Origin: Hysterium pulicare CBS 123377
Taxonomy: Eukaryota > Ascomycota > Dothideomycetes > Hysteriales > Hysteriaceae
Length of the DNA stretch: 64,000 bases
Direction of reading: 5' to 3'
Assembly: GCA_000467715.1 (NCBI GenBank)
Contig: AJFK01000597.1
Location: forward strand, 1-64,000
Under the pieces are notes generated by a model. That model ran no database searches. It had not been told where the DNA came from and saw nothing but the letters and a program-made list of their open reading frames with translations. Below, one piece after another: positions 21,901-34,244 of the stretch (the first letter of the stretch is position 1; the number at the start of each line of letters is the position of its first letter). A program made the position numbers and the translations under genes.

Positions 21901-24900
21901 ATTCCCGAACTAGAACTCCTTTCCTGTCGACAGTTTGTAAGAGGCTTACTCTGTGGACCGTTACAACTTCAGAAAGATTCTTGTCAGAAACTCTTTGAAC
22001 GCCTCGGTGAAGGACTTCTCGACCCACGAGCGCGTGAATATAACACATCCGAGGTTGCAAATTGTATGATTGTGGAAGTACTGATTGGCACAACTTCCCT
22101 TTGGGGCACACCAGCAGGCTATGTAAAGAGTCTCTCCGAGCTTGCCGAGGACCTATATGTCTTTTACGTGAAGGGCATGGAAGACATGGGAGTCAGAAGG
22201 TCTGCCAATTTGCAAATAGCCATAGAAGACTTTCTCCAAGGCTTATTGAGGCATCGTGTAAACTTCGATCGAAACCAGAAGGTTCCCTCTCTTAGAACCA
22301 ACTTCTTTGCGATGTTTGCGAGTGGAGACGTCGCGGTTAAACATCGTATCGCAGAACAGTTAGCCGACATTTTCCAGGACTTTACACTCGATAAGCATAA
22401 TGAAGTCTTTGACGACATCCAAAAAACTCTTCCTAATGATCCGGACCGGAGCGAAGGCATCGCAATTCGACTGCTTGCTCTTTCCCGTATTGCATCTAGA
22501 TGGCATACGCTTTTACGAAGATGTGTCTACCATATTTTTGAGACGGCAGGCCTAGTTGAATACGCAAGTGGGCACGCGAAGCGATGCATGTTCGACGTGG
22601 CGAAGGCGCGAGATCTTGGAAATCCCCAAGCGCTCCTGAGTATATTTTCTTCTCAGATTATTTTCAGCTGGCTGCACTCACTTCCGAAAGACCCTAGGGA
22701 ATATCCTAGTATACCGTTCTCAGTTTTCGACTATTCAAACCTTGCCGAATTCGTGCGCGACGTTGAAGCAGAGGCAGTCGGCCAAGCCGTGATGTGTGGG
22801 AAAAAAGGTCAACTGGACTACCTGGCCAAATTGCTAGGTGTAAAGCTCTCTGACTTACTCATAAAGAATTTCGCCAAAGCCGCCGCTTACAGCATCTCAT
22901 GGGACACGCGGAAGAAGGAAGGCAGTGAAGATAAGCTCCGCGATCTACTTGGTAGTGATCAGTTCAGCCAACTCATCCTGGAGCATTTTCCTCGAATCTT
23001 GGGGATCATGTTTCAATGCACGACTGGCCAGGTTATGGGAAATGACAAGAACCAGAGCAAGAGCGAGGAAGACACGTTCACCAAAGCTCTTTCAAAGCAC
23101 TCCCAATTCCAGAATACCGCTGCAGCTTTTTCAGAGATGAAGAGCATCAGTCACTCGACCTTGCCGCTCCCCGCCGATATCGAGCCATCTTTCAGTTCCA
23201 AGTACTTGATTGACCAAATTGAGCGTTTATGTCGTCGAACAGGGTTTGATGCCATGAAACTTTGGAGAGCTGACAATTTCACTTTTGTCGTGCGCATGCT
23301 CCTCAATCGCATTCATCCTGCTCTGGGTTCTCTATATGCTTGTTCTGTCATCCGCAAAATCAGAGTACTCATCGCTCTGGCTGGAGATGTCGTCTATGAT
23401 GGTTATCCATTGCAAATGGCCCTCCAGTCACTCCGGCCTTTCCTTACGGATGGTCAATGTGCCGAGGATACATTGGGGATTATGCAATTCCTCTTCTCCC
23501 ATGGGGAGAGCTCTCTTCGCTCACATCTCTCCTTCACCACCGGCATTAGCCTATCGATTCTTATGTCTATTCGAGTTTTTCTCGGTTCATCACAAGAAAG
23601 TACCACGCAGGAGTCCCAGCATGCAGCGATAATGAGCAAAGCACAATCATTTCATAAATGGTTTACTAATTATATACGAGAATACTCAGACTTCATCACC
23701 GACAAAGCGCCCAGAAGCTCGCACGTCAAAGCCTTCAAGTCCATTGTGGCCGCAGCCTCCCAGATTCGCACTGAAGGAAATGCAACGAAAGGGACCGCGG
23801 AGAGTCAGCTTCTCTTCGAGTTATTGGACCACGACAGAACACAAAAAAAACTTCTTCGTGCTCCTTCGCGCGAAATCGCATTCAGGCTACTGTGCCAAAA
23901 TTTCGAGCTACCAGTCTCGACAAGGGACGATGTTTTAGGATCGGATGAACAAGCGACATTTTATGCTACTCAAGTGTGGCAGTCTTGTCAACGCAATCAT
24001 ATCGGTGACGGATACTTGCTATGGGCAGCGAAAGTCTTAGGACGTGCGTTCAGCGCTTCTGGGACATTATCCACTACTTTCAGCATTGCGACGAAGAGAA
24101 ACTTTCAGAACTATGCGGGAGGTGGATCCAAGTGTCGCAACTCAAGAGAAGGAATCGCTAAACATCTTGAAGAATTGCTACTCAGCGGTCAGCAGAAAGA
24201 AGTAGGGCTCGCTGAACAGGCCATTCGTTCGATCATCTCAAATCTTAGCGATGATGAGTATGTTGCAGAGTTTGAGCAAATGTTGCACGAGGACTTGTTT
24301 GCTTCATTGGCGCTGATACTGCCTGAGGATGTGGACAGTAGTCCACCAGCTTTTTACAACTCGGTGGAGCAGAGCGCGATAAAAACAACCAAGAAAGACG
24401 TTGCTGTCTGGATTAGAGACTTGACTGTTTCCCTATGTCAGGTTGGCTCTCAGGATCCAATTCTGGGCTCTTTGCCAACAGTCCTAATGGGGATAGAATC
24501 TTGCTCAGAAAAGCTTTTCCCGTACGTTCTCCATCTGGTGCTGCACCAAGAATTTGAAGGACAGCGTACAGTTCGCCAGGCAATGTCGGAGGCATGTCAT
24601 TCATGGTTCAAAGAGTGCGACTCAACGATGGCTCCATATGTACGAATTCTGATTGAGGGCCTCCTATATTTGCGTAGTCAAGTTACTCCGAAGGAAACCA
24701 CCCGAGTGGATCGTGACCGATGGCTGGAAGTCGACTATCTCGAGGCAGCCAAAGCGGCAACAGTCTGTGGCATGTACAAGAGTGCGCTTTTGTTCGCAGA
24801 GACTTATGCAACGACGCCGATCCGGGCTTCCAGACGGTCCTCTTCTGTCCCACCACCAGAGCTACCGGTGGACCTACAACTCTCTATTTACAAGAACTTG

Positions 24901-27900
24901 GATGAGCCGGACTCCTTTTACGGTGTCGATCGAGGATCCAGCCTAGCATCGGTCTTAGATAGACTCGATTACGAAGGGGATGGCGTCAAAAGTTTATTGT
25001 TCCGAGGTGCTCGCATGGACAGTCAAATGCGTCAATCCAATGCTATTGCGGCCGCTGACTCGCGTGGAACCATGAAATCGCTTCTTATGCTGAATCTGAA
25101 CAGTATCACGCAATCGCTCCTTTCTAACGACCAGTTTCGAGATAGCGGCGAAGACGTCGTTGCGACCACGCTTCACGCTGCCCGCAGACTAGCTCAATGG
25201 GATATCAAAGCTCCAGAGTCCAGTAACAGCGAAGCCAGCATCCTTTTCAAGGCTTTTCAAGGACTGCACTACTCTCGTGATGTTGCCAACGCTCGCAAGC
25301 ATGTCGATCGACAGCTCCTAGCAACAATGAGGAGCTTTGTGGGAATGGATGGTATGCCTCAACAAGTCAACGTTCCTTTGCGGACGTTGGCGGTTCTTAC
25401 AGAGATTGATGAAGTGATCACTTCAATAGATCCTCAACAACTTCAAGACGTTTGGAGCCAGATCAGATCACGTGAAGGGTGGATGATAGGCGGACAGTAA
25501 GTAGTTTCGATGCTTTTCTAGTGGTATTTTGCTAACATCTCCAGGTTGGACGATGTACAAGTCCTCTTATCATGCCGCGAATCATTATTCAGCATACTAA
25601 GCAACAATTCGTCACTACTGGAATCGCTACGAACAAGAGACCAGATGGTTAGGCAACTAGAAGTGGAAGCGCTGACTTCTTCTTCTTCAATTTTTAGAAA
25701 GCATGGTGCTCTCCAAGAATCGCTAGCGAGCGCTACTCACCTATCCGAAATCGTAGAAAAATGTCGATCTGTCGGGCTTGATATCGATTCTATTGCTCAA
25801 TACGAAGTAGCATCGGTGCTTTGGGACCAAGGCGAAGCGGAAACATCGATTCGAATGCGTCAGCAGCTACGGAATAAAAAAAGCTATGCATCACAATCTG
25901 CCAGCGTCATTAACATTCCCGTTTTACTCGCCACCTTGGTAAAATCCCTTTACTTCTACCTTGGCACAATGCTAACCGTATTAGGGTCATCATATGGCTG
26001 AAGCACGCTTGGAAAAGCCCGAAGAAATCATCAAAGAATACTTGATGCCGGCGATTAAAGAACTCAAGGGAGAGAAACAAGGTCTTGAAGCTGGTCAAGT
26101 GTTCCACGAATTCGCCCTATTTTGCGATAAACAACTCCAAAATCCGGATGCAATGGAGGATATTACCCGCATGAAGACTTTAATGGATCGCAAATACCAA
26201 GAGGCGCAAGACTTTGAGAGGCTCTACAAGTCCGAAAAAAACAAACAACTCCGCGAGCACTACAGAAGCGCGATGAAGCGTGCAATGAAATGGCATGACC
26301 TTGATGCAGTCGAGTACGAGAGATTACGCCTTAGCCGTGAGGAATTCCTGCGCCAATGTTTGGAAAACTACCTCCTCTCATTACATGCATCTGATCAGTT
26401 CAATAACGATGCTCTTCGCGTTTTCTCCCTCTGGTTCGAATTTTCCGATACGGCATTGGCGAACAATGCCATGAAAATGTACCTTTCCAAGGTGCCAAGT
26501 CGCAAATTCGCGATCCTGATGAACCAGCTAGCATCGAGACTTCAAGCAGAAAAGAGCGACTTTCAGACACATCTATCTGAGCTAGTGTACCGTATCTGTG
26601 TCGATCACCCTTACCATGGAATGCATCAGATATTTGCAGGTCATAAGAAACTTCTGCTCAAAGACGATGCTGCGAAGTCTAGACAACGTGCAGCAGAGCA
26701 AATCGCCTCACTGCTAGGAAAGGATAAGCGGGCACGATTCTACTGGCAGCCGATATTCGAGTCTAATGAACTGTATCACACCTTGGCGATGCACAAGAGC
26801 GATTCAGATCGCGCGGGCAGGGAGCAAAATCTTGACAAGAACCCTATCGGCAAAGAGATGATGCGCAAAGTTCCCGAGCTGAAAGTACCGCCAGCAACAA
26901 TGTCACTTCCACTTCGAGCGGACTGTGACTACAGGCATGTCCCTAAGATCACACAGTTTAAACCGAGAATGACGATTGCAAATGGCCTAAGTGCACCAAA
27001 GATCATTACTGCAGTGACGTCCGATGGCAAATCTTATAAGCAGCTGGTACGTCCAAGTGTCCTTCTTTTCTTTTTATTGCAAGCTAACGACGGCCGCAGT
27101 TCAAGTCAGGCAACGATGACATGCGACAAGACGCTATCATGGAACAAGTCTTCGAGCAAGTATCCCACCTCCTGAAGAATCACACAGCGACTCGTCTACG
27201 AGACTTGCATATACGCACGTACAAGGTACTTCCGCTCTCTGCCAAGTCGGGTCTCATGGAATTCGTCCCAGACACTATGGCTCTCCATTCATACCTCATG
27301 CCCGCGCACGAAAAGTACTATCCGAGAGACATGAAGTCCGAAGCATGTCGCAAGGACATAGGCAACTGCAGCACCGATTCGAACGAGACGAGAGTAAAGA
27401 CATGGAGAAAGATTGCCGAGCATTTCACTCCAGTAATGCGATATTTCTTCCTCGAACGATTCGAGGATCCGGATGAATGGTTTGAAAAGCGCCTCGCATA
27501 CATCCGAAGCACCGCCGCCATTTCTATCCTAGGCCACGTTCTAGGTCTCGGCGATCGACATTGCCATAACATCCTGCTCGACGAGAAGAGTGGCGAGGTC
27601 GTGCATATTGATCTTGGCGTAGCTTTCGAAGCCGGTCGCCTTCTGCCCGTTCCGGAAGTTGTACCTTTCCGACTTACGCGGGATTTGGTGGATGCGATGG
27701 GATATACCAAGACCGAAGGTGTCTTCCGTCGGTGCTGCGAATTCACATTGGAGACATTACGAGAGGAACGCGAGAGTATCATGACGCTTCTGAATGTCCT
27801 CCGCTACGATCCACTCGTCAACTGGACTTTGACTCCTGTGAAAGCCAAGCGTATGCAGGAAGGACAGGAAACTGGCGCCCAAGACGGTGCACCAAGAGGA

Positions 27901-28169
27901 ACTAGCTCTGTTGCTGTGTTAGATGAGATTGTCGGTGAGAGTAGTAAGAAGAAGGACGAGCAGGCGGGAGAAGCGGGGAGAGCGCTTGGTGTTGTCGAGA
28001 AGAAGCTGAGTAAGACATTAAGTGCGGCTGCTACTGTCAATGAGTTGATTCAGCAGGCGACCGATGAGAGGAACTTGGCAGTACTATATTCAGGTGAGTG
28101 CTGTTGTCTTCCAAAAAAGATTAATGAATATTATGCTAACGGAAATTAGGTTGGGCTTCATATGCATAG
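18970..28169 (+). CDS. TEL1: Serine/threonine kinase Tel1 (ATM orthologue)
   Basis: PI3K-like kinase that signals DNA double-strand breaks and maintains telomeres. Exons: 18970-20516, 20567-20907, 20960-25496, 25545-25938, 25985-27046, 27100-28093 and 28150-28169, giving 2964 residues. An additional 51-base in-frame intron at 19001-19051 (GTGACT, GCTGAC branch, CAG) is likely and would give 2947. The N-terminal TAN motif region reads [21 protein letters not shown] long HEAT/FAT solenoid follows. The kinase domain has the catalytic loop [10 protein letters not shown] and HIDLGVAF in place of DFG. The FATC tail ends [13 protein letters not shown], with its last six residues on a 20-base exon. 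All splice phases agree. It cannot be Mec1/ATR, because the TAN region and FATC sequence are Tel1-like. Confidence 0.95.
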
Positions 28170-28703
28170 ACGCTTCAGCATTCGTGGAGCGTTCACAGCG
28201 TGTTGATGAGCGTCGTATTCTAGTACAAAAGTTTCTTGCTTCCGATTATCTTGTACAATACTTCTCGGTTCATACATGTTACAGCCTCTGCTCAGGGCTG
28301 ATACCAAATATATCAAGTCACCACATTACCACCGTCCATACATGGAACATATTTTTAAGTGAATCGATCCGGTACAAACCCGCAGGAAACCGATACGTCT
28401 GTTAACATTTACATCCTGATTGCCTCCTTCCGCAAGTTTAGATTATTCTCTCTGTTACGCATGAAAGAGGTTTTAATGTGATAAGGAAGAGATCAATTGG
28501 TGCGCCCCTACATCCATCTTTACGGGGAATAAGACGCCTGCCGTTATATAAGCAAACAGACATCCACCCCCAAGTCTGTAGCCTACAACTCCTGAAGTAC
28601 AAAATCTCCGATTATGAGACTCGTGCCGTCATTTTAATAAAAAGCAACCACCTCATACTCGTGAATCCAGCAGACATAACCCCGCCCTATTCATCCAAGC
28701 CAA
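28170..28703. other. Convergent 3' flanks of TEL1 and the rhodopsin-like gene
   Basis: AT-rich, with several TTTAATAAAA/AATAT-type stretches suitable as 3' processing signals. No gene seen. Confidence 0.5.
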
Positions 28704-30172
28704 TCAATTCGAGCTCCGAACCTGTTTAATCTCAACCGTCTTAACAATCTCCCCCTTCTCCACATCCTCATTACCCAACCCCTGTCCAGGACGCGATCTA
28801 AACTCCCCCCTCCCTATCTCCGCCAACTCCGACGACGGATCCGTAGGCCTTAAACTGCGGAACTGCGCCCCAGGAGGCGGAAGAGGCGGCGATATGATCC
28901 TCTCCTCACTCCCCGAATCCCCAACCATAACACTCTCAGCACAACTCTCCAACCTCTCTGAATGCCGTCTCATCTTCCCACTCCTCTTCATCCGCTCCGA
29001 GAACCCGCTCATAGAATACCCGTTATTCCCATGCGTCTGCGAGCGACTCCTACTCCTGCGACTCCCACCCCATTTATCGAGGTTGAAGATGGCCCTTAGC
29101 AGTGGCCATAGAAGCGGGACATTGGCGACGTAGACGGCGGTGGCGGCTTCGCCGATGTACCAGTTTAGGAAGATGGGCGAGTAGGGCTGGGTGAAGTTGT
29201 AGTAGCGGTTCAGGATGGCGGTTAGGACGACGAAGATGCCGAGGGAGAAGACGGCGGCGAGGATGAGTTTGCGGCGGAGGGGGAGCTGGGTGCGGAGGAT
29301 GAGGGGAACGGGGATGCAGAGCATGATTAGGTCGGAGGAGACGTTGAAGACGGTGGCGGTTATCATGTGGTTGTAGTAGGTGGCGCATTGGGCTGGTTTA
29401 GAAGGGTGAGGTTAGTTTATTGGTTTGGGTATGGCGCTTTAGGAATTCATTAGGAGAGGGTGGAAATGAAAAGGTGGATGTACAGTATTTTACGGGGACC
29501 CGCCAGTATTCTTGGATTGGATGACACCATACTGCTAGGTAGAGGATCTGGACGAAGATGTAGCCGAAGACGCAATATACTGCGACCCATTTTACTATCT
29601 TGTGCTCTTTCAACCCTTGTCTGCGGTCACTGTCAGTCGACTCATTCATTTTCTTAGGAGTAGAGTTACTAACGTTATTCGGCCGTACATAATGAGGAGA
29701 CACGCCTTGACCAACCACGTCGTCGTGAGTTGGAATTCTTCAAGCGCCAAGGTCATCTTGCTTCCCCATATCGCATTCTTGACGCCCTCGGGTGATAATT
29801 GCTCGGCTACTCCTGGTGGCAAGTAGTTACTCCCGTTTACCATGACTTGGTTTACGGAAACGACGTCGCCAGTAAATGTGAGCTACAGATAGACGTCAGA
29901 TAAATATCTCGTCCAAATCACGTGACGGACAATATTCCCAGGAACCGCGCAGGGAAGGATCCCTTACCGCAATGAAAAGCATAATATAGTCATCTGCTTG
30001 GAGTTTCGTGAAAGATCCGAGTGACATTATCCGTGAAACACTTGAGTTTGTAAGTATTGTAGCTCTCCTGGTCTCTGTGCAAGACTACTCACGTTCGTAA
30101 CGCTATCAAAAAGATGCCAAACCCATATAAAGTCCATGATTCGATAGCTAATGTGCGTATAGGATCTGACAT
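28704..30172 (-). CDS. Rhodopsin-domain (PTH11-like) seven-helix membrane protein
   Basis: Five exons on the minus strand: 30172-30093, 30040-29968, 29882-29674, 29620-29484 and 29392-28704, giving 395 residues with consistent phases. It starts MSDPIRTLAIESWTLYGFGI, followed by LQADDYIMLFIA and, after TM2, a loop with an N-glycosylation-type NGS. Later helices include LVKACLLIMYGRIT, VAVYCVFGYIFVQILYLAVW, NVSSDLIMLCIPVPLIL and LILAAVFSLGIFVVLTAIL. WCHPIQEYWRVP and NVSSDLIMLCIPVP are hallmarks of the fungal rhodopsin-domain family (Fung_rhodopsin in Pfam). There is no N-terminal CFEM domain, so it is the PTH11-like class without CFEM. The ~165-residue cytosolic tail is Ser/Arg/Pro-rich and probably disordered. 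The ligand is unknown; a surface receptor role is inferred. Confidence 0.87.
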
Positions 30173-31153
30173 GATGAGAACTGTTTATAAGATGACCCGA
30201 AAGAATAGGAATCGAAGCAATAAGAGTACAAGAATGACTGGCCTTACGGCATGGGTGTCGTGTGTTTCTGCAACCGGCAAGACACTTGACGACGCGCCGG
30301 TAGATATGTCGCTTGATTAGGGGACATACGGGTGGTGCGAACTTCGACATGCGGAACTAACAATCATGGCTTTTTACTTGGTGCTACTTAGCTCCTCGTG
30401 GTAGTGTTGTCCAGAGGCATTTTTGGAAGCATGAAAAAGCAATTGAGCGGGAGGGCAGCGTCCCAGCATATTGGGGCACTCTTCCGTCACTAGAGACTAA
30501 AGCAGCCCGGTCAAGTGGAAAGCAATCAAGCGGAGGATTTCGGTAGTTTTCAAAGAGCATGTTGAAAGCATAATGGCTATTGTCTTCAAAAACTGTCATG
30601 CTTGATGAGATGGATTGAGAGAAGCTGGAGTGAGTGGAGTGGCTTACGACGACTTAGCAAGGGTCAAGCGAGCGCCTCAACACGGCTCAGATAGCGCTCG
30701 GCCCCACGTCCCTGAGCATCCACATCGACGGGACAGAACGAAGAGATCCTTCGTGTGACCATCTTGCGCGTGGGGGTTGGCCTGCATGAAAGCCTTCAGG
30801 TACGAACTGCGCCGTGTTGTCAGTGGCGGCTCCACCGTGTTTGGAGAATGCGGAGACTTGCAGATGTCAACGACGACCGCATGCATATATCCCGCTCAAG
30901 GCAGATCTCTTCGATGCACACCTAGTTGACGGATAAGAGATCAAAAGTAAGTAAATATTAATCTGCAAGTCGTATGCGTTACATTCGTGTGAAACAGCAC
31001 TATAATTGCGCCACTTACCGAGTGGCCGCTCTTGTGCCAGCTATCAGCCAACTCGGGCAGCTCTAAAGAAAGATCTATGCTCTCATGTCAAAGCGTTCTC
31101 AATAATCAGATCGATAAGTTACCCAAGCTTATTCTTACAAATACAATATCAGC
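30173..31153. other. Divergent spacer between rhodopsin-like and GMC genes
   Basis: About 980 bases without a supported gene. Short frames on both strands lack features. It must carry both promoters; no repeat was noticed. Confidence 0.5.
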
Positions 31154-33105
31154 ATGGAAATGGCGATCCCTTCATGCAAAGCATCGGATTTCGCAACCAA
31201 GACCTTCGACTATCTGATCGTGGGAGGAGGAACAGCTGGTCTTGTTATCGCCACACGTCTCAGCGAAGATCCGAATATCACAGTCGGAGTGTTAGAAGCT
31301 GGGCCTGCATCCTTCAACGACCCGTTAATTAATGTACCTGGACGATTTGGAGAGAGTCTTGGTACGAAATACGATTGGCAATTCGAGACTACGCCACAAC
31401 CCGGGCTAAATGGCAGGACGCTCAAGTGGCCCCGCGGGAAAGTCTTGGGAGGAACCAGTGCGTTGAACTTCATGACTTGGAATAGAGGCAATCGAGAAGA
31501 CTATGATGCATGGGAAGCTCTGGGGAATCCAGGATGGGGCTGGGATAGTCTCCTGTGAGTGCCATTCAGAAAGAATTCTACTAGAGAAGCCTCGAATGCT
31601 GATCTGGACCATAGGCCGTTTTTCAAGAAGACGGAGAAGTTGCAAGAGCCATCTCCGGAACATCAAGCTCAGCACCAATCCCATTTCGCCGCTGAATTCC
31701 ATGGCACTGATGGTCCAATCACAAGTATCTATTCCAAGGAGTATTCGGTCCCACATCAACATTGGCACGCCACACTGAATGAACTTGGTGTTGAGACTAA
31801 CAAGAATCATTTCTCGGGCTCAAATCTAGGTGTATGGACGACTTTGACTTCAGTTGACCCGGAATCTCGAAAGAGATGCTACTCTGCTAGTGCTTATTAC
31901 TTGCCTAATGCTTCCAGAGAGAACCTTGTCGTTCTTACAGAAGCAGTAGTAAGGGAAGTCATTATCGAGGAAGAAGAGACATGGATTGCTAAAGGCGTCC
32001 GGTTTGACTGCGGTGGGGAAGAATTCATCGCTAGGGCTTCATGCGAGGTGATACTCTCAGCTGGAAGCATTCAATCGCCTCAACTTCTCGAGCTTTCAGG
32101 GGTTGGAAACCCTTCAGTGCTTGAAGCAGCAGGAATTCCCTTGAAGGTCAATAGCCCAAAAGTGGGAGAAAACCTACAGGAACATATGAGTAAGTCAATT
32201 GCAGTTCTTTGATACAAATTGTCTATGTATTGGCTTACCTGATCATCAAAATAGTGACAGCCATGATCTACGATATTGATCCTTCAATTGTGGGTCCGGA
32301 TGAGTTGCGCAACAATGCCGACCTTGCTAAACATGCAGAGTCTGACTATTCCTCCACTCAATCCGGCATTTACGCCATGCTACCGTGTGCGCTCAGCTAC
32401 GTGCCGGTCTCACATGTTATGCCAGCGACGAGACTGGAAGAAATTATCACCTCGGTGTCTCAGGACGGCAGCGAACGGAATGAACTATTAGCAAAGCAGT
32501 TCGATCCGGGAGTAAGGCGTGGCCAGGTGGAGTATCTATTCGACGTTGGAAACTGGAGTACCTTCTTCAAATCCGAGCGTGGTAGTGTGTACGGCACCAT
32601 GCTCATGATGCTTCAACTCCCTTTCACCAAAGGATCTATTCACCTCCCCCCAAAATCTTCCTCTGGGCCGCCAACCATTGAAGACAAGCCAATTATAGAT
32701 CCTCAGTACTATCAAGACACTGGTGGACAAGCAGATTTCGACATCATGACCTGCGCTCAGAAGTTTGCAGATAAGATCTGCTGCACGGCACCACTTTCAA
32801 GCATCATCCGCAAACGAGTCTTTCCTCCGCGACCTGATTTGAACGCCGACCCAGAAGACTTCACAGATTTCGTAAGGAATTACACCGTGACCGACTGGCA
32901 TCCTATCGGCACTTGTGGCATGGGTGGTTTCGAAGGCGTCAATGGAGGTGTAGTAGATGAAAGGCTGAGAGTCTACGGAGTCAAAGGTCTTCGAGTCGCA
33001 GATGCGAGTATCATGCCTCTCCACATCTGCTCGCATCCTCAGGCCACAATCTATGCGATCGGAGAGAAGGCTGCCAGTATGATCTTAGAGGATCGAAAGG
33101 TATAA
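31154..33105 (+). CDS. GMC-family FAD-dependent oxidoreductase
   Basis: Three exons: 31154-31554, 31615-32189 and 32255-33105, giving 608 residues. The FAD-binding N-terminus is DYLIVGGGTAGLVIATRLSE, GMC signature 1 is PRGKVLGGTSALNFMTWNRG, and signature 2 is ILSAGSIQSPQLLELSG. The C-terminal active-site His pair is in TDWHPIGTCGMG and SHPQATIYAIGEKAA. Introns 31555-31614 and 32190-32254 keep frame. GMC enzymes oxidise alcohols such as aryl alcohols, glucose or choline. No N-terminal signal peptide is apparent, so it is not obviously a secreted aryl-alcohol oxidase. The next gene downstream on the same strand is a transporter, which may hint at a shared metabolite, but this is only positional. 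Confidence 0.92.
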
Positions 33106-34244
33106 TAGGAAGAATGAGATACACTACCACCACGATATCAGATACAGGTACATTTCCAAGCACCTCGTATGCATCCTTGATATTTTTGAGGTTCCAGCCT
33201 AGGAGTTTCGTGCCCTAGGGAACCAGGAGCCATTCCACAGGGTTTGATCTTCCAGATTATCTAAGTGGGCGCTTCCAGATTCTTTTTCCTGATCAAGCTG
33301 GGCATCAGACAGCCACCTTCGTCTGTGTTGCAGCTTTGCTTAGTCCCGCAGGGTAGTAATCCGCCGTGGCGTTGACGAAGCCAGCCATTTTCATTGCTTG
33401 TTTCGGCCTCAATACGGAGTCATTATTAGCGAGTGACGGCGCCATGCCGATCTCCAGATTCGCATCTTCGAGTCGTGAATCGCATCAAGGATCTGTAAAT
33501 CGGCGGCCCGAGTCGTTGCCGTCGATTATTTTTCGGCAGATGATCGGGCCGGTGCAATACTTGGAGTTCAACTTCAACCATATGTTCCTATCTCAGAACA
33601 GACCATTACCTACCGATCCATTCAACGACACACTCAGAAACCCGTTTTGCTGTACCTTCGATGGCCAATCTTTCGTATATGTCATGTTTCATGTAACGTC
33701 AATGTTTTTGCTTATCAATCTTCAGCGCATTCTTTAACCTTACCGAAATTGGCGAGACATGCAGCAAGCAGATCGGATTGGCTGCTTTGTGATTTCCGCT
33801 GCACTTCAGTCAGCCACATCTAACAACAAATCTGATTTTTTGCCATCACTGTTTCCTAGATAAGTTAACACGTTTCAATCAGCGAACTTATCGTGCCATG
33901 GTATACGGCCCGCTGCTGAAGATTGAAGCGCATGTTACATCGCGGCCGATATACGATAGGCCCCCACGCTCGCGTGCGCCTGTGCCGCAGGAACCATGGC
34001 CTCCTGGAATTTGATATGGCAAACCTGCAGAACGCGATACTTCTGGTTAGGCAAATAGCTGCGGCTTGTCGTCGGGCCTATAATGTAGGGCAGACGGCAT
34101 AACTTTACTCTTTTTGGAGCGCTGGAAGTACATCGATAGCTCTCTTTTTCCTATCTTCTTGTCCATGCTTCTTTCATCCTTTCTAATTCCTGAATATCTC
34201 AGCTCACCAATTGCTACAGTATATACCTTTACGACTAAACTATA
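33106..34244. other. Intergenic region before MFS transporter
   Basis: About 1.1 kb without a convincing gene. A 120-codon frame starting at a GTG near 33366 has no recognisable features. CGGCGGCCCGAG at ~33502 and CGCGGCCGAT at ~33942 contain CGG/CCG triplets of the type bound by zinc-cluster regulators, but this is weak evidence. Confidence 0.4.

Noticed and set aside
33366-33737. 123-codon frame between GMC and MFS genes
   Set aside because: It begins at GTG, has no recognisable features and no plausible splice partner.
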